Under the pieces are notes generated by a model, which ran no database searches, was not told where the DNA came from, and saw nothing but the letters and a program-made list of their open reading frames with translations. Below are positions 47,593 to 61,532 of a stretch of DNA of 64,000 nt, in pieces. Numbering within the stretch: position 1 is the first letter of the stretch; each line of letters opens with the position of its first letter. Where the stretch lies: NCBI RefSeq assembly GCF_000189635.1, contig NW_002476151.1, positions 1-64,000 on the forward strand. Direction: 5' to 3'. The stretch is from Tetrahymena thermophila SB210 (lineage: Eukaryota; Ciliophora; Oligohymenophorea; Hymenostomatida; Tetrahymenidae). The position numbers were made by a program, and so were the translations under genes.

Positions 47593-50500
47593 TCAAGCAT
47601 TAGAATCTGGGCTTCTGCTGAGGTTTGATACAAGAGTATCATTATTTGTTAAACCTGCTTATTAAGTCGTGTCATAATTATTGATAGAAATTATTTGATT
47701 ATCAGGGAAACCTTATTCTTAAGAATTTTCTTCAACAGATTTAATAGGACTCTAGTATCTGGACTTTTATATTTGCTATAGCTAATTCAATGCAAATGCC
47801 AGCTATTAAGAAGTCTCTAATAATTTCTTTTGTAAATTTTAATTGCTTTCTTTTCTTAGAGTTAAATTTTGTTATATATTCTTCATTTCTTCGGCAGTAA
47901 GAGTTGATTCATTTTTTATCTATGAAATTTATAGTTAGCATTCATTCATTTTGGTTTTAAGATCACTTTTTTCTTCTTTTATAGAGTCAAGTTCTTCTTC
48001 AATAATAGATTTTTCTATTCTATAAAAAATATAAATAAAAAAGTAGTAATTTATTTTGCTGTTATTACAAGTTAGAGTTTAAGGCGTCCTGTAAATTCAT
48101 CATCTTTCTCTTGTATTCTTAAATCTCTTAATCTTTCTAGGTGTTTACAGATTTTAATTATTCTATTTAATTCATATATTACTTCACCAAGGCATCTAAT
48201 TATGAGTTTTGTATTTCATATTCTTTTAGCTTGTGTTTTATTAGTTCCTGTTCTGTTAATCTAAGATTCTCGTCAGCCTGTTCTTTGTCTTTAAGAAACT
48301 CGTAAGTGCTTTTAATGAATTAAAATCCTTCTGATAAATTAGCAATATTTTGATGCTTTTCTAAGTCCTAAGATTTTCTAAGGAGAAAGATGTATTCTTT
48401 TTCCTTTGTTTAAATGAAATAAAAAAATTTATGAAATTCTTTTAAGGATGATTAGATTAATTTACCTTTTGTTCATACTAATTTTGTAAATCTTTGTAAG
48501 AGTTTTCTGTGAATTACAATTTATCTTCAAGTATTTTAATTTTTTAATTTGTTTCTATTCCATTAGACTCATGTTCACTTATTTTAGTGTTCAAGGTTAC
48601 CCTTTCTCTTTCTAATTCTTTTATTTTCTCTTCAAATACTGAGAGTTGTTTTTCTAAATTAGAATGGAAATCATATGAAATTGAGAGTTTAGATATAAGC
48701 TATTATTATTGCTATTACTCACTTTTATATTCATTTATTTATGTTGTATAGTTAATTACTTTTTCTTACAAAGTTTCTTCACATAGCTTTGACTCATTTA
48801 GGTGCTTTGCTATATTAGAGATTTGTGAAGATAAATCAGAAATGTTTACTTTTAAATTGCTTATTTCTGAATTTTTCATTTAAATTTGTTGTTCATTTTC
48901 TTTTGCTTCTTCATTAAGCTATGAAACTTCTTTTTTGTAAAACTTTATCCTATCATCTAAAGAATTAATTTTCATGTTTTTTTCCTCTATTTTTTTTAAA
49001 TATTCTTTTTCTAATTGAGCATTAAGAGCTTATAGGTATTATATTTCTTTTTAGTGACTTTCTTTAAGATTGCTAATTTCAAGATTTTAATCATTAGCAA
49101 CTTATTTCATAACTCCTTGCAGCTGGTCTATTGATTATGATAGCTCTTATATAATTATTTCTTTTTATCTTAAATCCTCTTCAGCACTCTTAAGGGCTTC
49201 TGATAGTTTATCGATACGAGAAGATGCTTCATTTGCCTAAATTTCATCTTAACTAATTAAGAGTTTTTTATCTGTAAGCTCTTAATCTAAATTTACTATT
49301 TTTAACTCTAATTCTTTTTTTTACTACTTTTGTTGTTAAATTTATTCTGCCTAGAATTAAATCTATTCTTAAAGTAGTTCTGTTTCTTTCTTTTACTATG
49401 CTATTTGCTATTGAAGTAATTCATTCTACTTCGTGGTAGCTTCTAACGAACTACTTACCTAATTTAATTTTTCTGAAATTTGAATAAGCTGTTACTCATT
49501 TTATCTAATACAGCTTATTTTTTCATCATTAATTTTGGCTTTTTCTAATATTATTTCATTTTTTTCTGATAAAGATTCGTTTAGCTTTTGTATTTCATTC
49601 TATTTTTCCTAAAGGTTTTTTTCAATTGTCTGTAACTAAATATTTAGATTTTCATTCTTTTCAACAACTATAATTTATTATTTTTTGAATTAGTCAAATT
49701 CTTTCACTATTTTTTCTAGGTTATTAATTTTATCTAGCTATTCTGATAATTTGCTTTTGAGACCATCAATCTATAATAATCTTTATTAGTTTGCATGTTG
49801 TTCACTGTCCTTCTATTGAAGTATATTTGATAACTTATCATTTTCATTCATCATTATTTTAAGTTTTTCTAATATATCATCTTTATCTTTTTTAAGCTAG
49901 GCTATCTAGATGTTGAGTTCTCTAATTTCCTTTGATTTTTTATCAGACTCATAAAGCACATTTTTATATTCTTCTGCTTTAAGGTCATAGTTATCTTGTA
50001 GATTGTTCAGCTATTCTGTATACAACTAAATTTACTTATTTAATTACTCTATGTGATTTTTAAGTTCCTTTTAGCATTCTTATTCGTTTTAAGAAACATT
50101 AAATGCTTTTATTTACTATTCTTCTTGAATTTGCTTAATATATTTTCTTAATTCATTATTTTCTTCTTGTAATTTAAGCTTTTCGTTCATCTAATTGCTT
50201 TGAAGCTGCTAGATACTTAAGTCTTTTTGCTAGAATTTAATTTGCTACTCATTCATCTTTGCTGTTTACTCTTAAAATGTATTTTCATACTTTTTGATTT
50301 CCTTTTCCAATTCCTTAATTCTTTTTTTATACTTTTCCTCATTTTCTATGTAAATATTGATTAGTTTTTCAGAATTGGCTTCAGACCTATCTTAAATAGT
50401 TTCTTAATATGTCTTTATTGTTGCTTCTTTTTCTAATAAATTTATTTCTAATTCAGAAAACTATTTTCTTACATATAAATTATTCTCTTCTAATTCTTTT

Positions 50501-51378
50501 ACTCTTTATTTCAACCTTTAAATTTTATCATCTTCATGAATCTTATGAATAACTTAAATTCTTTCTTCTTTTAAAATTTTTAGTTCATCTTTTAGAGAAT
50601 TTTTTTCTTCAGAAAGTAGCTAAGTAATTCTTGTCAAACCATCATTCTCATCAATCAAAGTTTATATTTATTTCTATTATTCACTTATTTTTTACATCAA
50701 AACGTAATCGCCTTTTATATTTTTTTCATTGTAGCTTTGTTGTTATTGTTATTATGATTCCATATTGTTATTGGGACTCTCAAAATTCTATACATTTTTA
50801 TTTCCTAAACCTGAATAATTATAATCGCTTAAGACAGTTGGGGAATTGTTATATTTTAATTGCTTAAGAGCACTTGCTGAAAGTCTTATTTGTTAATAAG
50901 CTACTTATTAGTTTTCTTATGCTAAGTTTTGTTCATTTGTTGTCACTTGATTTTAAGAAAATGCTTGTAAATTTTATATATTTTAGCTGCTCCTAAATTA
51001 ATTAGAGTGATTTGAATATACAGAAGCATTGTGTCTTTAATCGCTAGAAGTATTTCTAAAATTTTGAATTTCTGACCCATATAAAGGTTGTGTCGTATCA
51101 CTTTTAAGTCTAATCTAAGATGAGAATAGATTTCTGCTATTAGGATTTCTTTCAAAAGACTCTTTACTTATTGTTTTTGGAGATAAAGAACCAAATAATT
51201 AATTTTTTCTTGAGTTTTGAATGCTGTTTTAAACAGTTTAAACATTACTTATATTTTATGCTCTATTAGAGGATGTGCTCAAAATTAATTGTTGAGGAAG
51301 TATAGTTTATCTATTATTCTAACCTAATACTATTATTGGCTACTAGTATTACTAACGCTAGCTTTGAACAGGAATCAT
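47593..51378 (-). CDS. Long coiled-coil protein, 1,224 residues
   Basis: Three exons; introns 48404-48465 and 48020-48068 keep phase and the total is 1,225 codons. The first ~230 residues are polar and Q/N/S-rich (MIPVQSQRQQYQQPIIVLGQ ...), then a nearly continuous heptad coiled coil of ~850 residues follows (ISEQQKQIQTLIDENDGLTR, EEKYKKRIKELEKEIKKYEN, KLKIMMNENDKLSNILQQ ...), and the tail is S/N/D-rich (SPIKSVEENSQEQGFPDNQI). It has no motor, kinase or membrane domain. Such proteins in ciliates are often basal-body, cortical or Golgin-like structural parts; I cannot choose among these. The 3' exons near 48.1-48.4 kb are also coiled coil. Confidence 0.85.
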
Positions 51379-54300
51379 AATTGTTGAAATTAACAAAAAC
51401 AATAATAAAATTCTAAATAATATTTCAAATAGATAATAAATCTTTCAAATTAATTCAGTATTTAATTATTCAGTATCTTTTAAATAAAAAGTTGCTTTCA
51501 GCTTTTATGAATAACGAACATTGAATTTTGTTAAGAATTTATCTATGCTTGAAATAAAATAAATAAAGTCCTCATTTTTCAGTTATTGTGAATAATTTAA
51601 AAATAAACTTATTAAAAAAATAATTGAATAATGTGATTTATTTAATAAATAAATAAATAAATGAATTTCTGAAAATATTTTTATTCATTTTTTTTAATTT
51701 TCTAAACAAATAAATCAATGTTATTTTTTTTATCAGTTTTTTTATTTTATTATTTTGGTTGCTTCATTAAATTTAATATTTAATAAATAAATCATACAAT
51801 TTATTTGAAAATTTTGTTAAACAAAAATTAAGAAATACAAAAATAAATTTAATATTATTTTTTTAGAAATCATTAAAATTTACTTGAAATTTTCTATTTT
51901 AATCAAAACATAAAAAAGAAATATTTTATTTTTAAATTGCTAATAAGCCAATATTTTTCAAAATAAACAAAATTAATTTAAAGTTATTTATTAAATAAAT
52001 CGATTAAAAAAACAGAAAATATATTTATAAAGTTGATGTTATTCGAATGATTGTAGTTTTTTTGGTGACTATTGTTGAAACAGTTGAGTTACTACTGTAA
52101 TTACATTTTCTTATAAATTGAGAGTTTTTGTTACTGATTTTAACTAATTTTAATGAAAAATAATTTTTAATCTCATATTTAATGCAAAGACCTTAATTGC
52201 TAAATTTTGAGACTAATATTTTTGAAGAATATATTTTATATATCAAATATAAGCAAATTTAATAGAAGCTTGAATAAAATTTTTATTGAAATCTCTCAAT
52301 CTAAGAGTTGTTTACAACTTACATTATTAATTAAATTCAAAGCAAAATTCATAGATCTTACAATATTATTTAAATTAAGGTGATCAGTGGTAACATTTAA
52401 AATTTTTTTTCAAATTTTAAAGATTGAATACAAGCAAGCTCAAATAATTTTAAATTTTATATTGTCTGTAGTGAGTAAATATTTATAAGTTATTTATAGA
52501 ATATTTTTTCAGTGGTTAAGATTTCATTTATTAAGAAAATTTAATATAAAAAGTTGTGTAAGGTTAGGAAGACTATCAAATTTATTTCAATCTGTTTATT
52601 ATTAATTTATCTTTTTTAATGTTTTTATTATATTACTGTATGCAATTTTATTTTTATGACATATTAGAAATAGCTTATTTTCATTTTAATGTGCCAACCT
52701 TCATTCAAATGTAAACAGTAACTAAAATAATTAAAATACTTAGATTAATTACTCATAAATACATTAAAAATCATCTGATCTATATTTTCTACGTCTTCTT
52801 TCTATAAGATGACTTACGTTGTAAAAAATTTTCTTATTGAACAATTTCAAAAATTAAAAAAATATATATTTACTTATTTATTAATTTCTTTTTGTAAAAT
52901 AAATGAGTAAAAATTATAAATTAAATTTTTCAATATATTTAAGTAGTTTTTTTATTTTAGTTATTAATCTTTGATTTTAAAAATAACAAAATAAAATCAA
53001 TTGCTAATTCTTATCTAGTAATTATTATTTAAAATATTCAATTTTCATATCCATACAGATTTTTATAGAATAGAATTATAATAAATATAGTCTAATGGAT
53101 TGTTGATACTTTAATAAGTTTATTTTAAAAGCGACGTTATATAGCATTTTTATATAAAATTTAAATGTAGGTAAAAAATCAAGAAAAATTTTACATTTAA
53201 GCAGTACATACAATAATTTATTGAATCTATTGAATACTGAGAGCCCTGTAACATTATTTATATACAGATAATTAACTTTAACAAGATAATCTGAAATCAC
53301 ATATGGTATATTAGATTTAATTACAAGCTAATCAAATTTTAAAGAAATAAGTAGTTAGAAATTATCAAATTTTATAAATAAACAACAAACCAATAGTTTT
53401 TAGCAACAAATACCCATATTTTTATACAGTCTTAGTCTTAAACTTTTTTTGCAAAAATGAAAAATATAAATTTATAAAATGCTTGGTTTAATTCATTAAT
53501 AATTAGTATTAAAATACATTTTTAAATTGCATATTTATGACAACTTTGAAATAATAAGTCAACTTATATCAATTTAAGGTTTAGGATTAAACAACAAGAT
53601 TCAGTAAAAAATAATCATATTTTCTAAAAATGCCAATACTTATTCATTTTTAAATGTATATCATTTTTAAACTAATTCATCTTGATATTTTAAGAACCAT
53701 TTATCTTAAGATTATTATAATAAGTAATAAAATAAATAGAAATAAATGTATACTTCTTTGTGTTTAATTTTTAAAATTTGATGGACATTCTTCAATTTTT
53801 TAAAAAATAATTATATGAATTTTAATAAATCAAACCAAAAATCATAGTTAAATATTAAATATAATAGAATCCTCACACTATCAATAAGCAGGATTAAATG
53901 ATAAACATCTTATATCTCCATAGCTGAAACTTTCGCTGTGATTTTAAATTCATGAATATGGTTCTTACTTTTTTATTAGACTAAAATAGGTTTTTTTTTA
54001 AATCAGCTAAAGGATTATTAAACTGATTACAATAAAGTAATAATTAAATAAATTAAGAGAGAATATTATTTCATAAGAAATATTTACTCAAAGATGAATA
54101 TCAATCAACCTTGAGTATGCATAAAAGAATTTGAGATCTCTCTAAGTAAGTTTTTTTTGGAAGAAAAAATGTTAAGTTGATGCTGTAATTTTTTCATTTA
54201 GCACTTGCTAACCTTAGAAAAATTGTAATTTTGCACAAAAATTAAATCTGAAAACTGTTTGAAAGATTGAATTTTGATGTAAAAATTTACTTCTCTTAAA

Positions 54301-54746
54301 TTACAATTAAAAAACATCATAATAGGTAAAATATATTGGAATTGATAATTAAAAGTGTAAGTTAATTGATAATAAATTGATGTTTTAGGGTAACCTTTAT
54401 AAATAACAAATAGTAAAAGTAAACATCCCAATAAATAGAAAGAAATAAAAAGTTAGTTATTAGCACCTAATCACAGTAAAAGTTTGATTATATAATTTAT
54501 TAGAATGAATGCAAATGTATATGTAACAAATATTATGAAATATAGAAAGAACTTAATTTTTTTATTTATTCTATATAAAGTAAGAGTTGTTGAGGTTAAT
54601 TTTGGTTATATATTTTAATTATAATTAAAAGTGTATATAGATTTGATTAAGACAGTTTGTTGGGAAATTCATGTGATTTGTAGGAAAATAAGTAATAAAA
54701 TTTATTAAAAAAGCAAATAATTTAAATTGCTTTCTATCAAATTTTT
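51379..54746. other. Gene-poor stretch, 3.4 kb
   Basis: Upstream of the coiled-coil gene and downstream of the next minus-strand gene. One minus-strand patch near 52030-52110 reads MQLQQQLNCFNNSHQKNYNH and might be a 5' exon, but has no donor that joins it to the gene at 51378. Frames at 53076-53300 and 54198-54431 are low-complexity. No RNA gene or repeat family recognised. Confidence 0.45.
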
Positions 54747-56579
54747 TCACGCATGAAATTACAATTGAATTTTGGTAGAAAAATCACTTGAAAGCATTCT
54801 GTATTTACAGACCTTCGATTTGTTAAAATCAAAATCTTGAATTTTGAAATAGTGATTGTTTATGAAATATTTCTCTTCATCAGTTAATTTTCTCTTAGCT
54901 TCATTTAAATTTACTAAGGTATTGCACTTTGGTTGTTATTACTGTTCTTCTTTTATTTCGTTGTTATTAGCTTAATTTGCTTATTCTTATTTCTTTTTAT
55001 TTTTTTTCTTTGTTTATTTGATTTCATTGACTCCAACTTCAACTACTAGATTGCAACCACCAATTATAAGATCATAAGACTCTAGCTCTAAAGTGAGATG
55101 CTTTTGTAATAAATTTAAATATAAATACAAAAAGTATAAGGATGATAAATAGTAAATTACTTGGCCATTTTGAGTAATATGTTCTTTTTAAAATGTGTAG
55201 CATTATCTTTCTTCATTTTCTACTCTGCTAATACTCAAAACATTATTAACAACATTAAGCAGTTATTTCACCCACTGATAATAATTGTGGCTGGTTAGAA
55301 ACCTAATATTGATTGATAAAATAAAATTTTTTAGAAAATTTATTTGTTTGTTTTTCTAATCTTAAAATATAGGCTGTATTAATCTTTCTAAATTAAAAAA
55401 GACTAAATGAAAAATAACTTAAAAATATTGATATATATTATTATATTCTAGTGTTGTTTTTATTATACAGCTGTAATATTATCTTTTTAGTTTAATATTT
55501 CTTTAAAAGTTCTAAAAGATTTATTTACTCTGGGAGTCCACTTAAAGCAACTTCTAACTGGAATTCTTCAGGAGTGTATTAAAGGAAATTTAAATAGCAT
55601 TCGTTTATATGCACTGAATACATTTCTTTTAAGACACCTCTCCATATAATCATCGGTTTATTTTTGTTTTAAATAAATAGATCATCAATTTTATCAATAT
55701 CATCTCTTTAGGAACCCTCATTGAAAATTTTTTATGCTGAGTGTTGATCGTAGCTCTAATCATTTAAAGATTCAGTATCTTCTCTAGGAATATACTCCTT
55801 TTGACATGCATCAGCTAAATAGTTAGACATCTCATAAGTATCTTAGCTTCCAAAAGATTGCATTCTATCAACAAGGCATTTCCTATTTTAATAAGGTAAA
55901 TTAGGTAAATTAAATAATTTTTTATTTATTTATTTATTTACCATGGCAATTAAAAACAGTCTTTCTTTTAAAAATATATGTGGACACCATTACTTTTTTT
56001 ACTGATTTTTGTATATTTAATTTTCTTAAATTAGTTTATAACTGAAATTATAGATCCTTCAACAGGGCCATTACTATTTACACTAGAAAATAAGCAATCA
56101 ATATTCAAAAAGAAGTCCTTTTGCATAAAAAAGATAATTTAAAAATGTATTTTTTTTTATTGTTAATGCTGAAATTAAAGAGAATTCTTTTAATAATTAA
56201 TCTTAATTAGTAGTGAAAGAATTAAATGTCACATTATTGAATAAAATCTTAGATTTTTATCTTTAGTTAAAGTAGTGTTGAAAGAAAGAATACTCTAAAT
56301 TAATAATTTTTCAGCTAAATTAAAAAACAAGAAGAAAAGCATTCTTACAAACTATGGGAATTTAAAGTATGATTTTTCACTTGAAATGAAGCGGTCAGCA
56401 TGAAGAAGTTGCCTTAGAACCGCTTCATTCAGCACTAATTAATTCTTTTCCTTTTATTTCTAGTAATTTTTCTATTAGCTAAGCTTAAGCGTAGTTATAC
56501 TGTCAGAATCATTTTGGGTGATAGATATTTAACCTTCACTGACTATAGAAGTTTTTTTATTTCTATTAATGGATATCAT
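54747..56579 (-). CDS. Multi-exon protein with a possible divergent PAS fold
   Basis: Exon A (56579-56349) begins MISINRNKKTSIVSEGQISI and contains LVLNEAVLRQLLHADRFISS; intron 56118-56348 is phase 0. Exon B (56117-55942) has FFLNIDCLFSSVNSNGPVEG and GVHIYFQKKDCFQLP; intron 55883-55941 is phase 2 and makes a Trp codon. Exon C continues KCLVDRMQSFGSQDTYEMSN, then PMIIWRGVLKEMYSVHINEC and LNFLQYTPEEFQLEVALSGL, which is spaced like a PAS domain (N-x-F...GYTPEEL...). Later HNYYQWVKQLLNVVNNVLSI and LELESYDLIIGGCNLVVEVG fit its last strands. A K/Q-rich linker and KLTDEEKYFINNHYFKIQDF end the protein. The joins between 55.35 and 55.50 kb and the last few codons are uncertain. Family not recognised with confidence. 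Confidence 0.62.
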
Positions 56580-59500
56580 CGAAAGCGAGGAATTTTTTGT
56601 TAATTTTAATTTATAAAAACTATTTTTTTGTTTGTTGTATCAAATATTTTTTTGGTTTATTCTCTTAGATATGTATATATTAGCAGAATGAACGTATGCA
56701 GTTTAATATCTTTTTTTTTATTATTTATTAATTTTTTTTAAATTTATTAATTATCTAAAATTAGAGTTATTAATTGAAGCTATAAATTTATGTGCCAGCC
56801 TTTTTTTCATCAGCTAAATTACATTGCTTATAGGTTCTTTTAATGTTTTAGGACTGATTGAATTTAATTCATTTCTTAATCTTAGGCCAGTTTAATTTTA
56901 AAGATCTCTATTTCAAAATATAGCCATTCTTACTTGGACTGATCTAACTATTATTAAAGTTTTTCATTTGGATTTTTCATTTAGTTATGCCATTAAAAAC
57001 AAAAGAAAGTAATAGATTACTATTAATTAGAGTTACTTAATTAACATAGATGCCCTTACAGATACATTATTTAAATCAGATTATTACAAAAGAAAAACGG
57101 TTAAAAATCGAATATCTTAAATAACTAAAATTTGAAATTTGGCATAATTAGACTTAAAAGTAATAATAGTAAATCTTTAAATAATTTTGAAAACTTTCAT
57201 GTTATATTTGAACAAGCCTATTATTGATTGTGAATCAAATAAATTGATTAAAAATAAGTAAGCTCTAATATAAAAATTTTAGCTTCAATTAGACGAAATA
57301 ATCACTAAAATTTTATATATTATTTAGATTAAGCAAACTCATAAAAATATCAATCAATCAATAATTATCTTGATTTTGGTTTGATATTATCGAAGATTTT
57401 TTAGAAAAAGAAGTATAAAAAATTCAATCAATAGTTATTTAATTATTGGTTGACTTTGATAAAAGACAAAAAGAATATTTTTTAATAATCTATGATCAAC
57501 CAAAATTCAAAAAATACTTTACTATCCAGATTATTCTATCATACATAAGTAAACAAGTATTTTTATATAAAAAGTATAAATTTCATGTAGATTTAAAAAA
57601 ATAAATCTAAAAAAACTCTAAATTTTATTTAATATTTTAAAGAAGAAAACTCAAGTTAGAATTGGTTGTTATACTATTTATTAATTTAAAGAGGAATTTA
57701 TGATAGAAAATATCTCAAAAATCATTTTTATTAGTCTAAAATATTTAAAAAATGTATAGAAAAAATTTGGTTAGAATGAAATAATTAATTAACTAACTAA
57801 CTTTGTGGGTAATAAATACTTTCGCATCAATAATAACTCAAAATATAAAAAAATTGATTAAGAAAAATATCTCTAAATAACAAAAATTATTAGATTATAT
57901 GTTACTTTCACTCAAATTAAGTCATTTAAATATCAAAATATTAATTTAATTGTTATCTTCATATCCAAACTATTTCAAAATAATTATTTTTTATGTAAAC
58001 GAATTAAAAATTAAAATAACAACAAGCATAAATAATCTTTTATAAAAAGTTAAAACTAAATTCGTCTTAATTTTTTTTACATCTCAGATTATATATTGAG
58101 ATTACAATAAAAAAGTGTAATTAAATAATCAAAATAATACCTCTCAAGGAATTTTAAATATTGAATTATAGGGTGGGCGTAATTAGATAACCTTAGCTAA
58201 AAACTTCATTTTTTTAGATGGCTGTTTAAAGATAAGTATTTTTGTATATATTGTTAAAGATAGGAATATAAAATGATATAAAAAATATCTTCTCATTTAA
58301 TAGTTATAGTTTTTGGTTGATATTTTTTTTCATTTTAAATTGCTGTATGTTAATGTTTAGAAGTGTAATAATTTTATAAAATTTTAATCAAAATTATGTA
58401 ACAAATACATGCAGGTATCTAATGCTGATAAATATTATTGATCGAATCGATTAAAAATATAAAATTTATTTTCCATTTATAACTTTCTTTATTAAGAGTA
58501 ATAATTCTCTGTCTTTGATCAGTCAAATAAACAAAGCTATATTTTTGTATATTCTTTTAATATTATAGATATTCTTAATTTTTTTTCTTATTAAAATGAG
58601 CAATTTATCTAAACTTTATTTACACATTAATCCAAATTTATTATCTTTACTATTAATTAATGATGTAACACAGTAAAATGAATTGATACTCATCACAAAA
58701 AGAGGTTTCAGTTGCCTACTAAGCTTATAAATAAATAATTTATTTTTTAAATTAGAATTTAAAGATTATATCCCCACAAAATTTAGAATAGAATTAATTA
58801 TTCAATAAAAAGCCATAAATTTAGTGGTAAAGGTATAATTTGATTGATTTGGGTTTTACAATTTGCGTTTGTAAACTTACAAGATTTGGTATGAATATCT
58901 AAAACTAAATTTAGTTAATAAAATACAAATCATTCTTCAAAAACTATTTAATCTTAACAGAAGCATTAAAAATACATAAATTTAAGAAACATTTTAGAAA
59001 AGATAATTTAAAATTATAAGTGAAAATTTATTAAATATACTAAGTACACTTTTTAAAAAGTAAATAATTAGGTCTTTGCAATTAAAAAGCTTAGAAAAAT
59101 GAAAGGTATAAACCGTTAGATTTTTATATATTGTTTGTTACAGTTAAAAAGGATTTTAAGGCAAACAAATAGTCAAACAATTGCAATTTTAAAATTAATT
59201 TTTAGGCACTCATTAATCTTGAATAAATTCAGTTTTTATCAAAAATATAAGTAACATATAGAAAGTGATTATGTGTGTGACTAATAATTAAAACAATCAT
59301 ATAATTTACAATTTTTGATTACTATTTTCAAGTGAAAATTAGCCCAAAAACATTATTTATTTATTAATTTATAAATTAGTTCATTAAATTTCCTTTTAAA
59401 TGTCTCTTTGCTTTACTATAAAATCGAATGAAAAAAAGAAAAACAAATGCATTTAAAAATCCAATTTAAACAAAGTTAAAGTTGAATAAAATAAACTAAT

Positions 59501-61532
59501 TAGTTTTATTCTTATTTATTTTTAGAATTTATGTTAATATTAGGTAACTTAACCTCTAAGTATCTTCATTCGATTTTATGTTTTTGTTTTTGAGAGTGTA
59601 AGATATAAAAATGTCGCCTCTTTTATAATAATTATATACAACAAGAAGCATTATAAAGATGGATAATTTTTATATTTTTATTAATTATAACTTCATAAAG
59701 TTGATTCATTAAGGGTAAAAAACTCAATTTTGTTTCTGCTTTATTATGTTTCATTTTTTATTTTTGTATAGTGGTAAAAAAGAAGATACAGATTACACAT
59801 TTCATAAAATCAAACATCTTAATTACATTATTTCGATGGAATTTAACAAATTAATTTAAAAATACCAATTTTGATTTTGATTCTATGTGAAATCTACTTC
59901 ATAACAAACTTCATCAAAAAATAAAGTAACAAAATTTAATTAAATTGTTCTCTTATCATTAGTTTTAATAATTAATTTATTACTCTTTTTCATTCAAATT
60001 AAGTGATAAAAACAAAAAATAAAATTAATGACGACAAGAACCTAACTTTATTCAAGTTAATAATATTGATACTTTAAATTAAATTCCATTGAATGAGTTT
60101 ACACAACATCTTACGTTAAAAACATTGTATCATTTTTATTCTAGATATGTTCTATTTTTCCTTAATTAACTTTATAAAATTTATATAAAAGATTACTTTG
60201 TAAAAATATTCAATTTACATTTAATAATTTGATTACTTTTAAGATTATGAATGACTAAAATTTTGATTGTTATAAATTAATTCATACCATTTTTTACTTT
60301 TTAAATTGATAGTTATTTTCTTATTTTGTTAAAAAAAATTATTCCATTATTCTATTGATGTGATAATCTTTAATTAAATTAAATATTTTTAAGTAATAAA
60401 AGGTATCATTTACATATTTTACTTAAATAATAAAGAGATGTGTAATTAAAATATAATTTACATATTTTTATTTCTTTTAAAAATTTACAAAATAAACAAA
60501 ATATTTATTCTTTATTTCAAAAAACACCTCTTTATTTTTTAACTTTTAAATAAATTATCATTTTTAATTTTATTTAAATGTAAAAATTATTAAATTAATT
60601 TTATTGCTTATTTATTTTTTACTACATTTTCAATAAATATGAAAATTATTTATCAAATTTTAATTTTTATATTGGATAAATAAACCAAATTTATTTTTAA
60701 CAAAAATTTATGCACCATATTCAATTTTCCAATCAAAATATTACAAAATGTTTTCAGTTATAGGTATTAAACTCAAAAGCTATTAATATTATTTATTTCA
60801 AAAAATACGAAATTAATTTAATTTTCTTTCTTTATTTAATCATGATAAATATTTAACAAACACATATGGAATTCTATTTAATAGTTTAAGTATATTTTTA
60901 GAAAACAAAAAAAAAATGCTATATAAAAAGAATTTGTTTATTATATTTATTAATATTTTCTCTAAAAATGTGCAAAATAATTTTTTATTATTAAGCTATT
61001 TCATTTTTATATATTTTACTTAGCAAATATTTTTTAAAATATTTAAAAATAAAATAACTTTAATTTATTTTTAACTTTAATTAAAAAAAACATTTTAAAA
61101 TATTTATTGAGATCACGATTATTTTAGTTAACTAATAAATGATTTGAAAATTAATAAATTAGAATAAATAATTTATTAAAAAATAAATTGTGAAATATCA
61201 AATAAAGATATATTTAATAAATTGAAAGCTTATCAATAATTTAGAATTTAGAGTGACTGAATATCTTAGTTATCTTTCTATTTGTCAATAAATTATGATT
61301 GAATTAATATTTATCATTTATTTTTCAAAGGTAATTAAAAGAGACACATGATATCTTATAATTTCAAAATCATAAATAAGAAAAAGAAGATTAATTAATA
61401 GTGATAATTAAATCTTTATAAAGTATCAATATAATTTTTTGTTAGAAATACTTAGAAAAAATTTCAAGTTACTTTACAATAAAGCAAGTAGATAAAGGGT
61501 AAATAAACAAACATACTTTGTATATTATATCA
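56580..61532. other. Largest gene-free stretch, ~5 kb, between divergent genes
   Basis: Flanked by the start of a minus-strand gene and the start of the Prp40 gene, so both promoters lie here. The rest is the longest stretch without convincing coding frames; a 46-codon plus-strand frame at 57050-57190 is the best and is weak. GC-richer patches occur near 58165-58215 and 58690-58725 but carry no motif I know. A replication or chromatin role is only a guess. Confidence 0.45.

Noticed and set aside
57050-57190. 46-codon plus-strand frame MPLQIHYLNQII...
   Set aside because: Coding-like at first sight but isolated; no in-phase splice to following text was found.
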